A stretch of DNA of 64,000 nt from Labrys okinawensis. GTDB taxonomy: Bacteria > Pseudomonadota > Alphaproteobacteria > Rhizobiales > Labraceae. A program made the position numbers and the translations under genes. Positions 55,005-63,380 of this stretch are shown piece after piece. The stretch is from the NCBI RefSeq assembly GCF_002982075.1, contig NZ_PUEJ01000009.1, forward strand, positions 221,122 through 285,121. Direction: 5' to 3'. Numbering within the stretch: position 1 is the stretch's first letter; every line of letters begins with the position of its first letter. The notes under the pieces were generated by a model. The model did no database searches. It was not told the DNA's origin and worked only from the letters and a program-made list of their open reading frames with translations.

Positions 55005-56792
55005 ATGACCGGTGTTGTTACCAACTTCGTCGCGAACACCCTGGCCAGAGCGGACCAGATCAACGCGGCCTTTCTGCAGGCGTTTCCGGCCTCAGCTGTT
55101 ACCACGTTCTCCGAGACCGTACTGTCAAAAACGAGCGCGTCGCAATGGCGCGTGACTGTTGGTGCTGTTGCCGCCCCCGCTGCCGCAAATGACAATGAAG
55201 TGGCGTTGTTTGATACCGGCGCTGGGGCTGTGAAAAGCAGCGGCGCGGTGTGGGGTGATGTGGCTCGGGTCAACATCAACCAGACTTGGACCGCGGCGCA
55301 GACCTTCAATGGCGGCGCTTTGGTGCCCAACCAGTCGGTAGGCGAAGGCAATGGAAACGTCGCAAACACGAAGTACGTCTATGACTTCTTCAATGCGGCG
55401 TTCAACGTCACCGTCGCGCCCTTGGCCTCCCCCGCCTTCACCGGCAACCCGACTGCTCCGACGCCTTCGGCCGGCGATAACGACACCAGCATCGCCACGA
55501 CGGCCTTTGTGCAGGGTGAGCTGAATAGCCCGAAAGTCAGGGTGCTGGCATCGCCACCGATCCAGAACTATTCAGCGAATGTCACGCTTGCTAAGAGCGA
55601 CACTGGCTCGATCATTCGCCTCAGTAGCGGGACCACGTTTATTACGACATTGCCGGACAATGGTACCGGTACCCAGCCCTGCAAATATTACATCTTCAAC
55701 GCATCTACGGTGCCGCAGACGCTCAAAGTGGCTGCCAACAACTATATCTACTCGCGTAGCGGCGTCAGCGCATCCGGTGGCACTTACACGATCGCTCCCA
55801 AAGGTGCCGTCGCGGTCTATGCGGCCAATTGGGACTGGCACCTTATCGAAAACCCGCCCCTGGGTTCGGCCGCACTCTTGAACGTCGGAACCAGCGCTGG
55901 CCAGGTGGTTCAACTCGATGGCTCCGCTAGGCTGCCGGCTGTGGATGGGAGTCAGTTAACCAACGTCAACGCGGCGGCGGTCCCGGTTCGCCAGACGGTT
56001 CTTTCCGGCCCGGCAGCCAGTGGCTTGCCCAATTTCTTGCCGGCTACTTCGGGCTCGCTCTCACTGACCAGCCAGAACATTTCGACTGGCAGCGCGGCAC
56101 TTGTCGTCACCGCCGCAAACGGCTTCGGCGCCAGCGGCGCGGCAAATGTCATCGGCATGTCAACGACCAACCTGACTTGGTCGGGGCTCGCCGCCTCCAC
56201 GACCGTATATCTGGGCGTAACGATTAGCGGCGGCGCCCTGACTCCGTTCTCGACGACGCTGGAGCCGGTCTATCAGCGCGGCGGGACGATCTCGACCACG
56301 AACGGCCAGTACACATTCGATATCGTCGCCATGCAGATGTATCTGGGTAATGGCTCGGTGGCCAACCCGGTGAATGCTGTCTTTGTCGGTGAGGTGGTGA
56401 CGGGCGCAAGTTCGGTCACGAGCACGATCGCCTACGCCTACCAGGGGATCTACGTCTATGACGACACGGGCTCGCTGCCCGGTGCCGGGACGAATGTGGC
56501 GAAAAATCATAACATCGGCGTCAATGCTGATGTCGTCGCCAGGTTGCGTGCTCGCTGCGTGACGGCTGAACTCGGCTATTCGGTCGGCGACATGCTCGAT
56601 TGTCCCCATCTGTGGGGCAGCGCGGCGGCGGCTTCGTTCGAAGTCGCGACCCGGAAAAACGTCGTCACGTTCACGACCGGCAGCACCTATGCGGGCTGGC
56701 ATGCCGTCAACTTAAGCACCGGCGCGACTTCGACCACCGGTCTCACCCTTGCGCGGTGGCGCTATCAGATCAGAGTCGAAAGGGGTTGGTGA
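55005..56792 (+). CDS. Phage tail fibre protein
   Basis: A 595-residue protein with a repeat typical of tail fibres: PLASPAFTGNPTAPTPSAGDNDTSIATTAFVQ near residue 145. Long low-complexity Ser/Thr/Gly/Ala-rich beta regions follow. The N-terminal 60 residues should attach to the tail; the C-terminus likely recognises the host surface. GGAGC lies before the ATG. A perfect 12-bp hairpin follows the gene. Confidence 0.82.
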   Translation: MTGVVTNFVANTLARADQINAAFLQAFPASAVTTFSETVLSKTSASQWRVTVGAVAAPAAANDNEVALFDTGAGAVKSSGAVWGDVARVNINQTWTAAQTFNGGALVPNQSVGEGNGNVANTKYVYDFFNAAFNVTVAPLASPAFTGNPTAPTPSAGDNDTSIATTAFVQGELNSPKVRVLASPPIQNYSANVTLAKSDTGSIIRLSSGTTFITTLPDNGTGTQPCKYYIFNASTVPQTLKVAANNYIYSRSGVSASGGTYTIAPKGAVAVYAANWDWHLIENPPLGSAALLNVGTSAGQVVQLDGSARLPAVDGSQLTNVNAAAVPVRQTVLSGPAASGLPNFLPATSGSLSLTSQNISTGSAALVVTAANGFGASGAANVIGMSTTNLTWSGLAASTTVYLGVTISGGALTPFSTTLEPVYQRGGTISTTNGQYTFDIVAMQMYLGNGSVANPVNAVFVGEVVTGASSVTSTIAYAYQGIYVYDDTGSLPGAGTNVAKNHNIGVNADVVARLRARCVTAELGYSVGDMLDCPHLWGSAAAASFEVATRKNVVTFTTGSTYAGWHAVNLSTGATSTTGLTLARWRYQIRVERGW

Positions 56793-56801
56793 TCTAAGAG
56801 C

Positions 56802-56835
56802 GAAGGCCCGGCAAGTGTGGAACTGCCGGGCCTTC
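56802..56835 (+). terminator. Hairpin after the tail-fibre gene
   Basis: Perfect 12-bp stem GAAGGCCCGGCA / TGCCGGGCCTTC with a 10-base loop. No U-run follows, so termination efficiency is uncertain, but it marks the end of the structural block. Confidence 0.6.
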
Positions 56836-57015
56836 GGCCCCTGATACGCAACGCGAGGCAGGGGTATTGATAGGCTGGGCGGTACCTTGGTTTGAATACC
56901 AGAGTTTACTGGCGACGAAAGCAAGTTGACCCTGTATAAGTCTTCCCCAGGATATTGCTTTTTTTGGTCGACGCTCGATAGAATCGCTTTCTAGTTCGGT
57001 GCTAGGGAGAATCGC

Positions 57016-58023
57016 ATGTCAGAGCAAACCATCACATTGCTGAAACTAGCGATGGGGCGTTATCCATCAGTTGACGTCGTAGTTCCTGGAAGTTTATTAG
57101 TAGAAGTTTGCAATTATTACTATAATAAACAAGAAGCTATAGCGTTTATTGTTGGTTCAGGTGTAGAAAATGACGCGCCGGATAAGACAAATGCCATATA
57201 CATATCGGATCTAGAAGAGAACGAAGATAATTTTTCTTTGCTCCTTGTGAGGGGAGACCCGGGCAGGGCTTTACCGGGATTTGTTAATCCAACAACCAGA
57301 GATGTGATTCAGATTGAGGCAGACGAGCCCGGCTACGTGCCTGGTGCATCTTGTCATGTAGTAATTTCGAAACAGGAAATTGCAGCAGGCGCCGACCAGG
57401 GTCGTTTTCGGGTGGCTATTCAGAGAACGCGAGGGATCGGTCGCGCACTTGTTCGAGAATTTCTCGCTCATCTCCTAGCGAAATACTCCGCCGAGAACCC
57501 CCATAAATTCATTGCCGAAAAGAAGCGACAACGGAAAAACGAAAAACCGGAGACCATTTCGTATCGTCCAACCTTGCGACTCCATCCGCAGGAAAATGGA
57601 AGTCTAAAAGGCGATCTGGAACAGGGGCGCATCGGCGGTTTTAAATTAACGAGAGGAAAGACGAAATATATGGGCGAAGCAGATGAAGCTATAATTGAAA
57701 AGCTTGATGTGCAGCTTCAGGCAAAGATTGCGCCAACAAGTGATGTAAAAAAAGTAACTGCACTCATCAACCACATAAAAGGTGCCCTCGAAAACATATC
57801 ATTTGAGAATTTAAACCTAGAATTGGTGGATGATGCTGGCCATTCGGTGGATAGCACGGGCACCATAGCGATAGACGCTCTTGACGATGGCGACATGCGT
57901 TATTGCAAAACAATATCGATGCCAGGAATCGGGCCTGAACTAACTGAATGTCACGCTAAAATATTCGTTCCGATTCAGAAGTTTGCGATGAAGTGTCTCA
58001 ATAAACCAGAATATTGGAAATAA
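57016..58023 (+). CDS. Unrecognised soluble protein of AT-rich two-gene cassette
   Basis: A 335-residue protein without transmembrane segments. It has an N-terminal mixed alpha/beta region (about 1-165, containing PGSLLVEVCNYYYNKQEAIAFIVGSG), a basic linker (EKKRQRKNEKPETISYRP), then a C-terminal domain (about 180-335, RLHPQENGSLKGDLEQGRIGGFKLTRGK). It is markedly AT-rich beside the tail genes. Its stop is one base before the next gene, which encodes a membrane protein, so they form a pair. I do not recognise it; a sensor or nuclease-type component of a defence system is possible. Confidence 0.75.
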   Translation: MSEQTITLLKLAMGRYPSVDVVVPGSLLVEVCNYYYNKQEAIAFIVGSGVENDAPDKTNAIYISDLEENEDNFSLLLVRGDPGRALPGFVNPTTRDVIQIEADEPGYVPGASCHVVISKQEIAAGADQGRFRVAIQRTRGIGRALVREFLAHLLAKYSAENPHKFIAEKKRQRKNEKPETISYRPTLRLHPQENGSLKGDLEQGRIGGFKLTRGKTKYMGEADEAIIEKLDVQLQAKIAPTSDVKKVTALINHIKGALENISFENLNLELVDDAGHSVDSTGTIAIDALDDGDMRYCKTISMPGIGPELTECHAKIFVPIQKFAMKCLNKPEYWK

Positions 58024-58024
58024 C

Positions 58025-58612
58025 ATGTGGTGGATAAGAGAAATATCATCGTGCTTTAAGTTTATATCCATAACAGGGGTCGAGCCTGCACATAAAAGCA
58101 AGAGGGTATATGAATTTTTTATACCGGTATTTCTTTCTTTAGTATTCTATACATTCTATTGGCTTTTCCCTTCATCCTTCAGTGGCAACATATTGTCTGG
58201 GTTAGGGGACAAGATATTCCAATTTATGGTGTTTGTAGTTCCTTTTCATCTGGCTGCTTTGGCCGCATTTGCCGCCTTCCAGGCGTCCGGGCTCGATGAC
58301 GTATTGCCGGGGAACCACGCCCAATTGCGGGTATGGAGCAATCAGGACAATGGATATTTTTATAAAGCTTTGACTTTGAGGCAATATATAAGCCTTTTGT
58401 TTGGCTATTTGTGCTCAATTGGAATTTTCTATATACTTGTATATCTCATTGTCTCTAACATTAACATTAAATTTGAAGCTGAATTATATAATACAATTTT
58501 TAATAATGCTTTATTAATTTTCATTGTATTCTTTATAATACATTATGTTACGCTTACGATATATTCCATTACATTTTTATTCGACAAGGTGAATAGGGTA
58601 GATTCGCCGTAG
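58025..58612 (+). CDS. Four-helix membrane protein of AT-rich two-gene cassette
   Basis: A 195-residue protein with four predicted transmembrane segments at about 30-46, 65-88, 123-143 and 162-184, separated by short loops. The central loop has the charged patch GNHAQLRVWSNQDNGYF. The N-terminus carries aromatic residues (MWWIREISSCFKF). It starts one base after the upstream gene and is even more AT-rich. By analogy with other two-gene defence pairs it could be a membrane-disrupting effector. The family is not recognised. Confidence 0.72.
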   Translation: MWWIREISSCFKFISITGVEPAHKSKRVYEFFIPVFLSLVFYTFYWLFPSSFSGNILSGLGDKIFQFMVFVVPFHLAALAAFAAFQASGLDDVLPGNHAQLRVWSNQDNGYFYKALTLRQYISLLFGYLCSIGIFYILVYLIVSNINIKFEAELYNTIFNNALLIFIVFFIIHYVTLTIYSITFLFDKVNRVDSP

Positions 58613-58776
58613 TGGTGGTTTGGTTCTCCACTGCCAAGTACCGCAGGGCTTTTCGACGGCGAGCTGCATCCACCCCCGAATCCTTTCACTTCAGCTCGCG
58701 CGTATGAGGCGGTAGTATTTAACGCCGCTGTCACGTCAGAGGTTCTGTACTGCCCAACGCAAACGGGGAGGCAGTT

Positions 58777-59067
58777 ATGGCGGGTCGTTTTCAGATAAAA
58801 TGCATCAACAAGCCAAATCGCGATAGCTCAGTAGAGCACATCACTCACGTTGGAGGCTTTGGGCCACCACAGTGGAAGCTCTCAGTCGAAGAAGTTATTC
58901 GACGGATTGAAACCAAAGGTGCGGACCACGAGGACTTTTACGTTCAGGTTGGGGTATACACCGCTAATGTAGTCGTTGTGTCCCCAGTAGGGCGGCGTAA
59001 ATATATCAAGACCGAGCCAGATTCGGTTGGTTTTGACAATTTACTCAGTCTGCCTGAATGCCCGTGA
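58777..59067 (+). CDS. DUF3892 domain protein
   Basis: A 96-residue protein whose whole length fits DUF3892: FQIKCINKPNRDSSVEHITHVGGFGPPQWKLSVEEVIRRIETKG, then FYVQVGVYTANVVVVSP and a C-terminal YIKTEPDSVGFDNLLSLPEC. Function is unknown; it is a common passenger of mobile elements. AT content is intermediate between cargo and host. Confidence 0.85.
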   Translation: MAGRFQIKCINKPNRDSSVEHITHVGGFGPPQWKLSVEEVIRRIETKGADHEDFYVQVGVYTANVVVVSPVGRRKYIKTEPDSVGFDNLLSLPECP

Positions 59068-59137
59068 CGGCTCTATTGAAGCGCCCCTATGTGAAGGGCA
59101 CCACCGGTCTTTTTCTTAGATAATTTTTGGATGGGAC

Positions 59138-59536
59138 ATGAAGCGCGATATGGATCTTATTCGCTCACTTGTTCTCGAAATCGAGAATGGGCGTGACTGG
59201 TTTGAAACTACATCGGATGAAACGGCGGAGATCCTTGGTATCGAAGGAAATGGCGTCAGCAAGGCGGAGGCCGACCGCCTAGAGTATCACCTTACTCTTC
59301 TTGAGAGCGCCGGTTTTGTCGAATTTACACATACGGGTGAGGGATGGATTGCGGAGCGCCTGTCGTGGAAAGGGCACGACTTTGCGGATAGCGTACGTGA
59401 TGAAGAAATATGGCGTCGCACTAAAGCGGGAGCAAGCGCGGCCAAAGGATTCACCGTTGATTTATTGGTCGCCTTGGCTAAGGGATTTGTAAAAAAACAG
59501 ATCGAGGATCGCACTGGTATTACGCTAGATCTGTAA
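59138..59536 (+). CDS. DUF2513 domain protein
   Basis: A 132-residue protein beginning MKRDMDLIRSLVLEIENG, the characteristic opening of DUF2513. A winged-helix-like core (RLEYHLTLLESAGFVEFTHTGEGWIAERLSWKGHDFADSVRDEEIW) and a helical tail with a hydrophobic patch follow. The domain is common on prophages and islands. A hairpin terminator lies about 90 bp downstream. Confidence 0.85.
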   Translation: MKRDMDLIRSLVLEIENGRDWFETTSDETAEILGIEGNGVSKAEADRLEYHLTLLESAGFVEFTHTGEGWIAERLSWKGHDFADSVRDEEIWRRTKAGASAAKGFTVDLLVALAKGFVKKQIEDRTGITLDL

Positions 59537-59623
59537 ATGTATGTGCCTGCTGACTTTCACGCGCGCCAATGGGTGATCGAGTCGTGTAGGTCCGCATCCC
59601 CCTGTGTCGCACTGAGCCAACTT

Positions 59624-59656
59624 AAGCCCGGCCGTGTTGAGATGGCCGGGCTTTTT
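59624..59656. terminator. Bidirectional terminator
   Basis: AAGCCCGGCC and GGCCGGGCTT pair around a ten-base loop, followed by a T run on the plus strand. It lies between the DUF2513 gene and the convergent recombinase gene and may end both transcripts. Confidence 0.75.
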
Positions 59657-59664
59657 GGTGGGGA

Positions 59665-61749
59665 CTACGCCTCGTCCCTCCAAACCTGATTCAGAATCTT
59701 CGCCGCCAACGCTGCCTTATCCTGTGGCAGAAAGCGCCCATAGTGTTGGGCGACCATATCGGGCGTGTCCTGAATGGCGTAGCTGGCCTGCTCGTAGGAG
59801 CCTGTCTGTTTCAGGATATGGGTTGCCAGCACGTCGCGCACATTGTGCGGACCGTGGGGCAGGAGCCCCTTGATTGCGCCGCGGCCCGTGTAGGGGTTGT
59901 AGACCCCGTATCGCTGAATGGTCAGGCGCCACGCCTCATAGAACGTGTTTTCGTCATACGAAGCGTCGGCACTGGTGAGCTTCACTGTCTTTACAAAGAA
60001 CGTCCCGGGGTCAGGCATTCCTCTAAGCAAGACGCGGCGGTGGCGACTGATGTAGGCCTCTATCTGGTCATAGAGGTCGACAACGTTTGGCAGCACCAGG
60101 CGAAATGGCTTGCTCCCGAAATATGAGGAATTGGAGTTTTTGAACGCAACGGCCGGAATCAGGACTTCCCATCCGGCATCTCGCTCGCTCCAGCGAAGCT
60201 CGCCACGCTTCACATCTTCCAGTTGCCGTTCTGTCCGCGGAGCCTGCCCGCGGGGGCATAGCATCAGCTGCCGTAGATTCTTTTGACGCAGTCCGAGATG
60301 GAGGCCCAGCCGAAGCAATAGGAAGGATCGAACCGCCTCGGCGGCGTCGCGAGGATATCGCCGTTCATCCGGAATGCGCCGCAGGATCTCGTCGGTGATC
60401 TTTCGGTATTCCCCAACAGGGCTGGGAGCCTCAAGAATCGGCATGATCGGCTCGAACGGATCACGATGGATCCGCGCGATCCTACTGATCTCCCGCACGC
60501 GGGCCGTTGCGTGTTTGTAGAATGCATCACAAGCGCCGTGCCAATCGGTTTTTGCTCGCTCGATTTCATCGGCGCTGATCAGCCCGGCGATTGGTCGCAC
60601 TCGTTGCGCAAGCTGGCCGTGCTGCCTTAGCCAGCCCGTGTCCTGGCGAGTCAGTGCCAAGGCTATGCGCAGCATGTCCACTTCCCATGAGGTGTAGAAG
60701 CCACGGCGGCGCTCTCGCCACTGCAGATACCAATCCCAGATGCCAGGGAAGGCCAGCATCGCCAGCGTCAGATGAGAGTGTGGTACGCCGAGCCCTCTGA
60801 CCTCGCCATTGGGAGAAGCTGCCAAAGCGCCCAACATGAGGCCAAGGTGCTCAAGCTTCTGTGATGCCGTCTCTTCGCCCCACACGCCATTTCGCTGCAA
60901 TCCGAGCGCTGTCAGAGTGGAGGTTTTGAAGCTGATCAGCTCCGCCATCTCCATTCTGAGGCGAGGAGGAGCGTCAACAACGCCGGAGAATAGTTCGGGG
61001 TCGGCATCGAGATGTTCGGAAGATGCATCCTCAGCGTCGAACTTATCCCAGCCGAAGCCGCTAGAGCGCCCGAAGACCACACCCGGGAATCGGATGGCGT
61101 ATCTCTGCTTCATAGCAGCGGCTTGGAAAAGTCGATAGCCAGTGGCGCCGCTAATGATTACACGTCTAACCCACTCGACGATCTCTTCCTGTTTGTCCAA
61201 CGGCAGAAAGTTGAATTCTGGAGGCAGATGCCACGCCATTCGGCGGCGCTCTGACGGCGATATGTCGTCGAGATGAAAGCCCGTCGAAGCGCGGGATTGA
61301 TGTGGAAGTTTGCTGGTGAAATATCCCGCCGGTAGCCGATAGCGGCGCTCAATACGTGCCAGAATCTCCATACTTTCGACGCTGCGGGGGACCTTGGTTC
61401 CTTTGATCCAGCTGAAGATAGTCTTTCGATCCGTGCTCCCATCGGCCGGGACAACGGCGCGATGAAGATGCCATGCGGTATCGTCATGGCGCCGCATGTG
61501 CAGAGCCAATGCCTCTGGGAACGTCTGCGGTTCATCTACAACGTCAAAGAGCGCCTTCGGGAACTCCACCACTGGCTTGGGTGGGACACCTGTCTTTTTC
61601 CGCTCGGCCGGCTTGGGAGGCGACTGCCTGGCGTCAGGCTGCTTGGTCGCACTAATCGCCGTCGCGGTGAGCGGGGCGTGGCAAAAGCCGGGCTGATTTT
61701 GGCGCGGCGCCGGCAGAGGGCGTTTTCGGCCCAAAGTCTCGAAGGTCAT
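59665..61749 (-). CDS. Tyrosine recombinase with N-terminal HTH-like domain
   Basis: A 694-residue protein. Residues about 77-142 resemble a Cro/CI-type HTH (LALHMRRHDDTAWHLHRAVVPADGSTDRKTIFSWIKGTKVPRSVESMEILARI). The C-terminal 250 residues hold a tyrosine-recombinase core: R488 (LGLRQKNLRQL), H635 and R638 (HNVRDVLATH), and nucleophile Y670 in AQHYGRF. The usual LGH motif is replaced by IQDT, so activity may be altered. The ATG at 61749 is the best start; an in-frame TTG at 61803 is the alternative. Opposite orientation to the integrase at 40494 suggests a distinct role, such as resolution or regulation. Confidence 0.8.
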   Translation of the reverse strand: MTFETLGRKRPLPAPRQNQPGFCHAPLTATAISATKQPDARQSPPKPAERKKTGVPPKPVVEFPKALFDVVDEPQTFPEALALHMRRHDDTAWHLHRAVVPADGSTDRKTIFSWIKGTKVPRSVESMEILARIERRYRLPAGYFTSKLPHQSRASTGFHLDDISPSERRRMAWHLPPEFNFLPLDKQEEIVEWVRRVIISGATGYRLFQAAAMKQRYAIRFPGVVFGRSSGFGWDKFDAEDASSEHLDADPELFSGVVDAPPRLRMEMAELISFKTSTLTALGLQRNGVWGEETASQKLEHLGLMLGALAASPNGEVRGLGVPHSHLTLAMLAFPGIWDWYLQWRERRRGFYTSWEVDMLRIALALTRQDTGWLRQHGQLAQRVRPIAGLISADEIERAKTDWHGACDAFYKHATARVREISRIARIHRDPFEPIMPILEAPSPVGEYRKITDEILRRIPDERRYPRDAAEAVRSFLLLRLGLHLGLRQKNLRQLMLCPRGQAPRTERQLEDVKRGELRWSERDAGWEVLIPAVAFKNSNSSYFGSKPFRLVLPNVVDLYDQIEAYISRHRRVLLRGMPDPGTFFVKTVKLTSADASYDENTFYEAWRLTIQRYGVYNPYTGRGAIKGLLPHGPHNVRDVLATHILKQTGSYEQASYAIQDTPDMVAQHYGRFLPQDKAALAAKILNQVWRDEA

Positions 61750-61890
61750 AAACGTCTTTCTTGCCCAAAATAATAGATTCTCCTTCACGTTACCCAAAAG
61801 CAATATAAAGCGAATCGTAGGCGGAATCGACGTGTTTATGATATAAAATTCAAGCGCATAAATAACATTTCAAAAGAATTTTCATCAAAA

Positions 61891-62000
61891 GTTGATGCGA
61901 TTTTCGCTCTAGAATGCGATTATCGCATCAACATCTTTTGTGATCGAGCAGCACGATTCGTGTTACATGCCATCACGAATTGTGAAGTTGTGATTTCATG
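61891..62000. promoter_or_regulatory. Palindrome cluster upstream of the HTH-recombinase
   Basis: GTTGATGCGAT (61891-61901) is the exact complement of ATCGCATCAAC (61922-61932), and ATGCGATTATCGCAT (61914-61928) overlaps it. CACGATTCGTG (61952-61962) and TCACGAATTGTGA further right are two more palindromes. These are plausible operators for the HTH domain or the XRE regulator. The region is AT-rich and holds no gene. Confidence 0.55.
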
Positions 62001-62128
62001 ATTGAAGCTAGGATTTCTTTTTTTGGGAATTAGTGCTTTTGTTTTGGAAGCCGCGCAGCGGCGGACCGCCCGGCCTCAGCTTAGAACGTCGGACGGCAAG
62101 GTGTTCAGGCCGAAGTGGCGATAGGCGC

Positions 62129-62329
62129 CTACTTCTTGTAGCGCCCGCCATTGGGCAGGCTTGTCAAAATCGCCAGGGTGATCCCCGCAACCAGTCCCGT
62201 AATTAGAGATCCGAACAGCATATCCGTCGGGCTCGATACGAAGCGATGCCAGCCGATCACAGCCTTGGCGACGCAATAGGCAAGCCCGAACAGCACGACG
62301 TGCAAGACGAATTGTTTGAGCTTGGACAT
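62129..62329 (-). CDS. Small membrane protein of unknown function
   Basis: A 66-residue protein with two hydrophobic segments (LHVVLFGLAYCVAKAVIG and LFGSLITGLVAGITLAILTSL) and a basic tail. The ATG at 62329 was chosen because upstream in-frame residues look non-coding and overlap the XRE gene. No family recognised; it could be a phage holin-like or immunity protein, but no lysis gene is beside it. Confidence 0.5.
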   Translation of the reverse strand: MSKLKQFVLHVVLFGLAYCVAKAVIGWHRFVSSPTDMLFGSLITGLVAGITLAILTSLPNGGRYKK

Positions 62330-62414
62330 GTTCAGCGGTTCCGGTAACGCCCGATGACCATAGCACGGCCGGGCCGCTCTTGCAGTGCTCTGCCTAACGA
62401 GGGAGGGGGCGCAG

Positions 62415-62684
62415 CTACCCGCCGCCAAACTGTGTCGTGTCGTCTGGTCCGGTCTTGAGTGTCACACCAACGCCGGTCGATACCGTGCCGCCTTCTAGAA
62501 ACTGAATGCCCTTCCCCTCAAGAGCGAAGCGGATGGCCGACAGTGTATCAGGATATCCCTTCGTATGGCCGTTCTCGAATCTCGTGATGGTCATAGCCGA
62601 CACACCGGCCATCATGGCTAGGTCTCTTACACCGATCTCAAGGGCGGCTCGGGCCATCCGGCATTGCGCAGGGGATATCATCAT
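62415..62684 (-). CDS. XRE-family helix-turn-helix regulator
   Basis: An 89-residue protein with a standard Cro/CI HTH in its first 60 residues: ISPAQCRMARAALEIGVRDLAMMAGVSAMTITRFENGHTKGYPDTLSAIRFALEGKGIQFL. It is divergent from the small gene at 62769 across a gap carrying repeated GGTAAACA motifs. It is the most likely repressor controlling the right-end genes of the island. A second in-frame ATG at 62681 is possible. Confidence 0.88.
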   Translation of the reverse strand: MMISPAQCRMARAALEIGVRDLAMMAGVSAMTITRFENGHTKGYPDTLSAIRFALEGKGIQFLEGGTVSTGVGVTLKTGPDDTTQFGGG

Positions 62685-62693
62685 TGAAACCTG

Positions 62694-62735
62694 TTGACAT
62701 GGTAAACAGCTTGATACATGTTTACAGGGTAAACA
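62694..62735. promoter_or_regulatory. Probable XRE operators and plus-strand promoter
   Basis: GGTAAACA occurs at 62701-62708 and 62728-62735, with an inverted TGTTTAC at 62719-62725 between them. TTGACA (62694-62699) may be the -35 box for the plus-strand genes. This divergent layout is typical of a small regulatory switch. Confidence 0.6.
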
Positions 62736-62768
62736 GGTTTAGCGATATCCGCAACAAGAGGTGCTTCA

Positions 62769-62954
62769 ATGCCCGCCAACAAGGTTAACAAACCAGCCAT
62801 TCCGACAGCCGGCCCGACCTGGGAGGAACTGGCCCGGATGTTCGCGTACCTGGGAATGATGATCGATGACACCAAGAAGCCCGGCCGGTTGTTCGCCCAG
62901 CTGGCCACGGCTTGCCAGGACATCGCGGCCGGCACGTATCCGACGCAACGGTAG
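62769..62954 (+). CDS. Hypothetical small protein
   Basis: A 61-residue protein (MPANKVNKPAIPTAGPTWEELARMFAYLGMMIDDTKKPGRLFAQLATACQ...) with a helical, amphipathic middle, 13 bp before the next start and controlled from the XRE region. AGAGG precedes the ATG. No family recognised; it may be an anti-repressor or control peptide. Confidence 0.55.
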   Translation: MPANKVNKPAIPTAGPTWEELARMFAYLGMMIDDTKKPGRLFAQLATACQDIAAGTYPTQR

Positions 62955-62967
62955 TGTGGGGAATGCC

Positions 62968-63207
62968 ATGACTACCATGACCGCCACACGCGATCACACC
63001 GCGGATGCCGCCCACGAGGAAGAGATCCGCGGCCTCATAATGGAGGCCGGCATTCTCGTCGACCTGCTGGAGGCCCTCGCGAAGGACATCCAGCGGCTTG
63101 AGCAACACGGGCTTCTACGTGCCCCGCTCTCCGTAGAGCGTGCCGATCATGTCGCCTATCTGATCAAAGGGCGCGCCGAGCGGCTTTGGCGGGAACGAGC
63201 CGCCTGA
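62968..63207 (+). CDS. Hypothetical small helical protein
   Basis: A 79-residue protein with long amphipathic helices (EEEIRGLIMEAGILVDLLEALAKDIQRLEQHGLL). GGGGAA precedes the ATG. It is the second of two small genes transcribed right from the XRE switch and ends eight bases before the tRNA-like gene. No family recognised. Confidence 0.55.
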   Translation: MTTMTATRDHTADAAHEEEIRGLIMEAGILVDLLEALAKDIQRLEQHGLLRAPLSVERADHVAYLIKGRAERLWRERAA

Positions 63208-63214
63208 CCAACAC

Positions 63215-63292
63215 GGCCCGCTAGCAAAACTGGAGAATGCGCCGGAAGTTCTACTCCGGGAGGTGCACGTTCGAATCGTGCGCGGGCTGCCA
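63215..63292 (+). tRNA. tRNA-like gene with eight-base anticodon loop, Arg(TCT)-like
   Basis: A complete cloverleaf with encoded CCA. The acceptor stem GGCCCGC pairs with GCGGGCT, the D arm has GG in its loop, and T arm GCACG-TTCGAAT-CGTGC is perfect. The anticodon stem CCGGA/TCCGG closes a loop of eight bases, AGTTCTAC. Reading with U33 and A37 in place gives TCT (arginine, AGA) with one extra base at the 5' side of the loop. The eight-base loop makes it atypical; it may be a degenerate or frameshifting phage tRNA. Confidence 0.75.
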
Positions 63293-63299
63293 ATTATCC

Positions 63300-63320
63300 G
63301 TGGCGACTCGGTGGCGACTC
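63300..63320 (+). repeat. Integrase arm-type site, right
   Basis: Two tandem GTGGCGACTC copies separated by one G, identical and in the same orientation as at 40444-40464. It lies 60 bp inside the right attachment repeat. Confidence 0.75.
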
Positions 63321-63380
63321 ATCAACCAAGCCTTGGCTGCCGCCGCTATAGTAGCTTTGTAACCATCTGATTTATATGGC

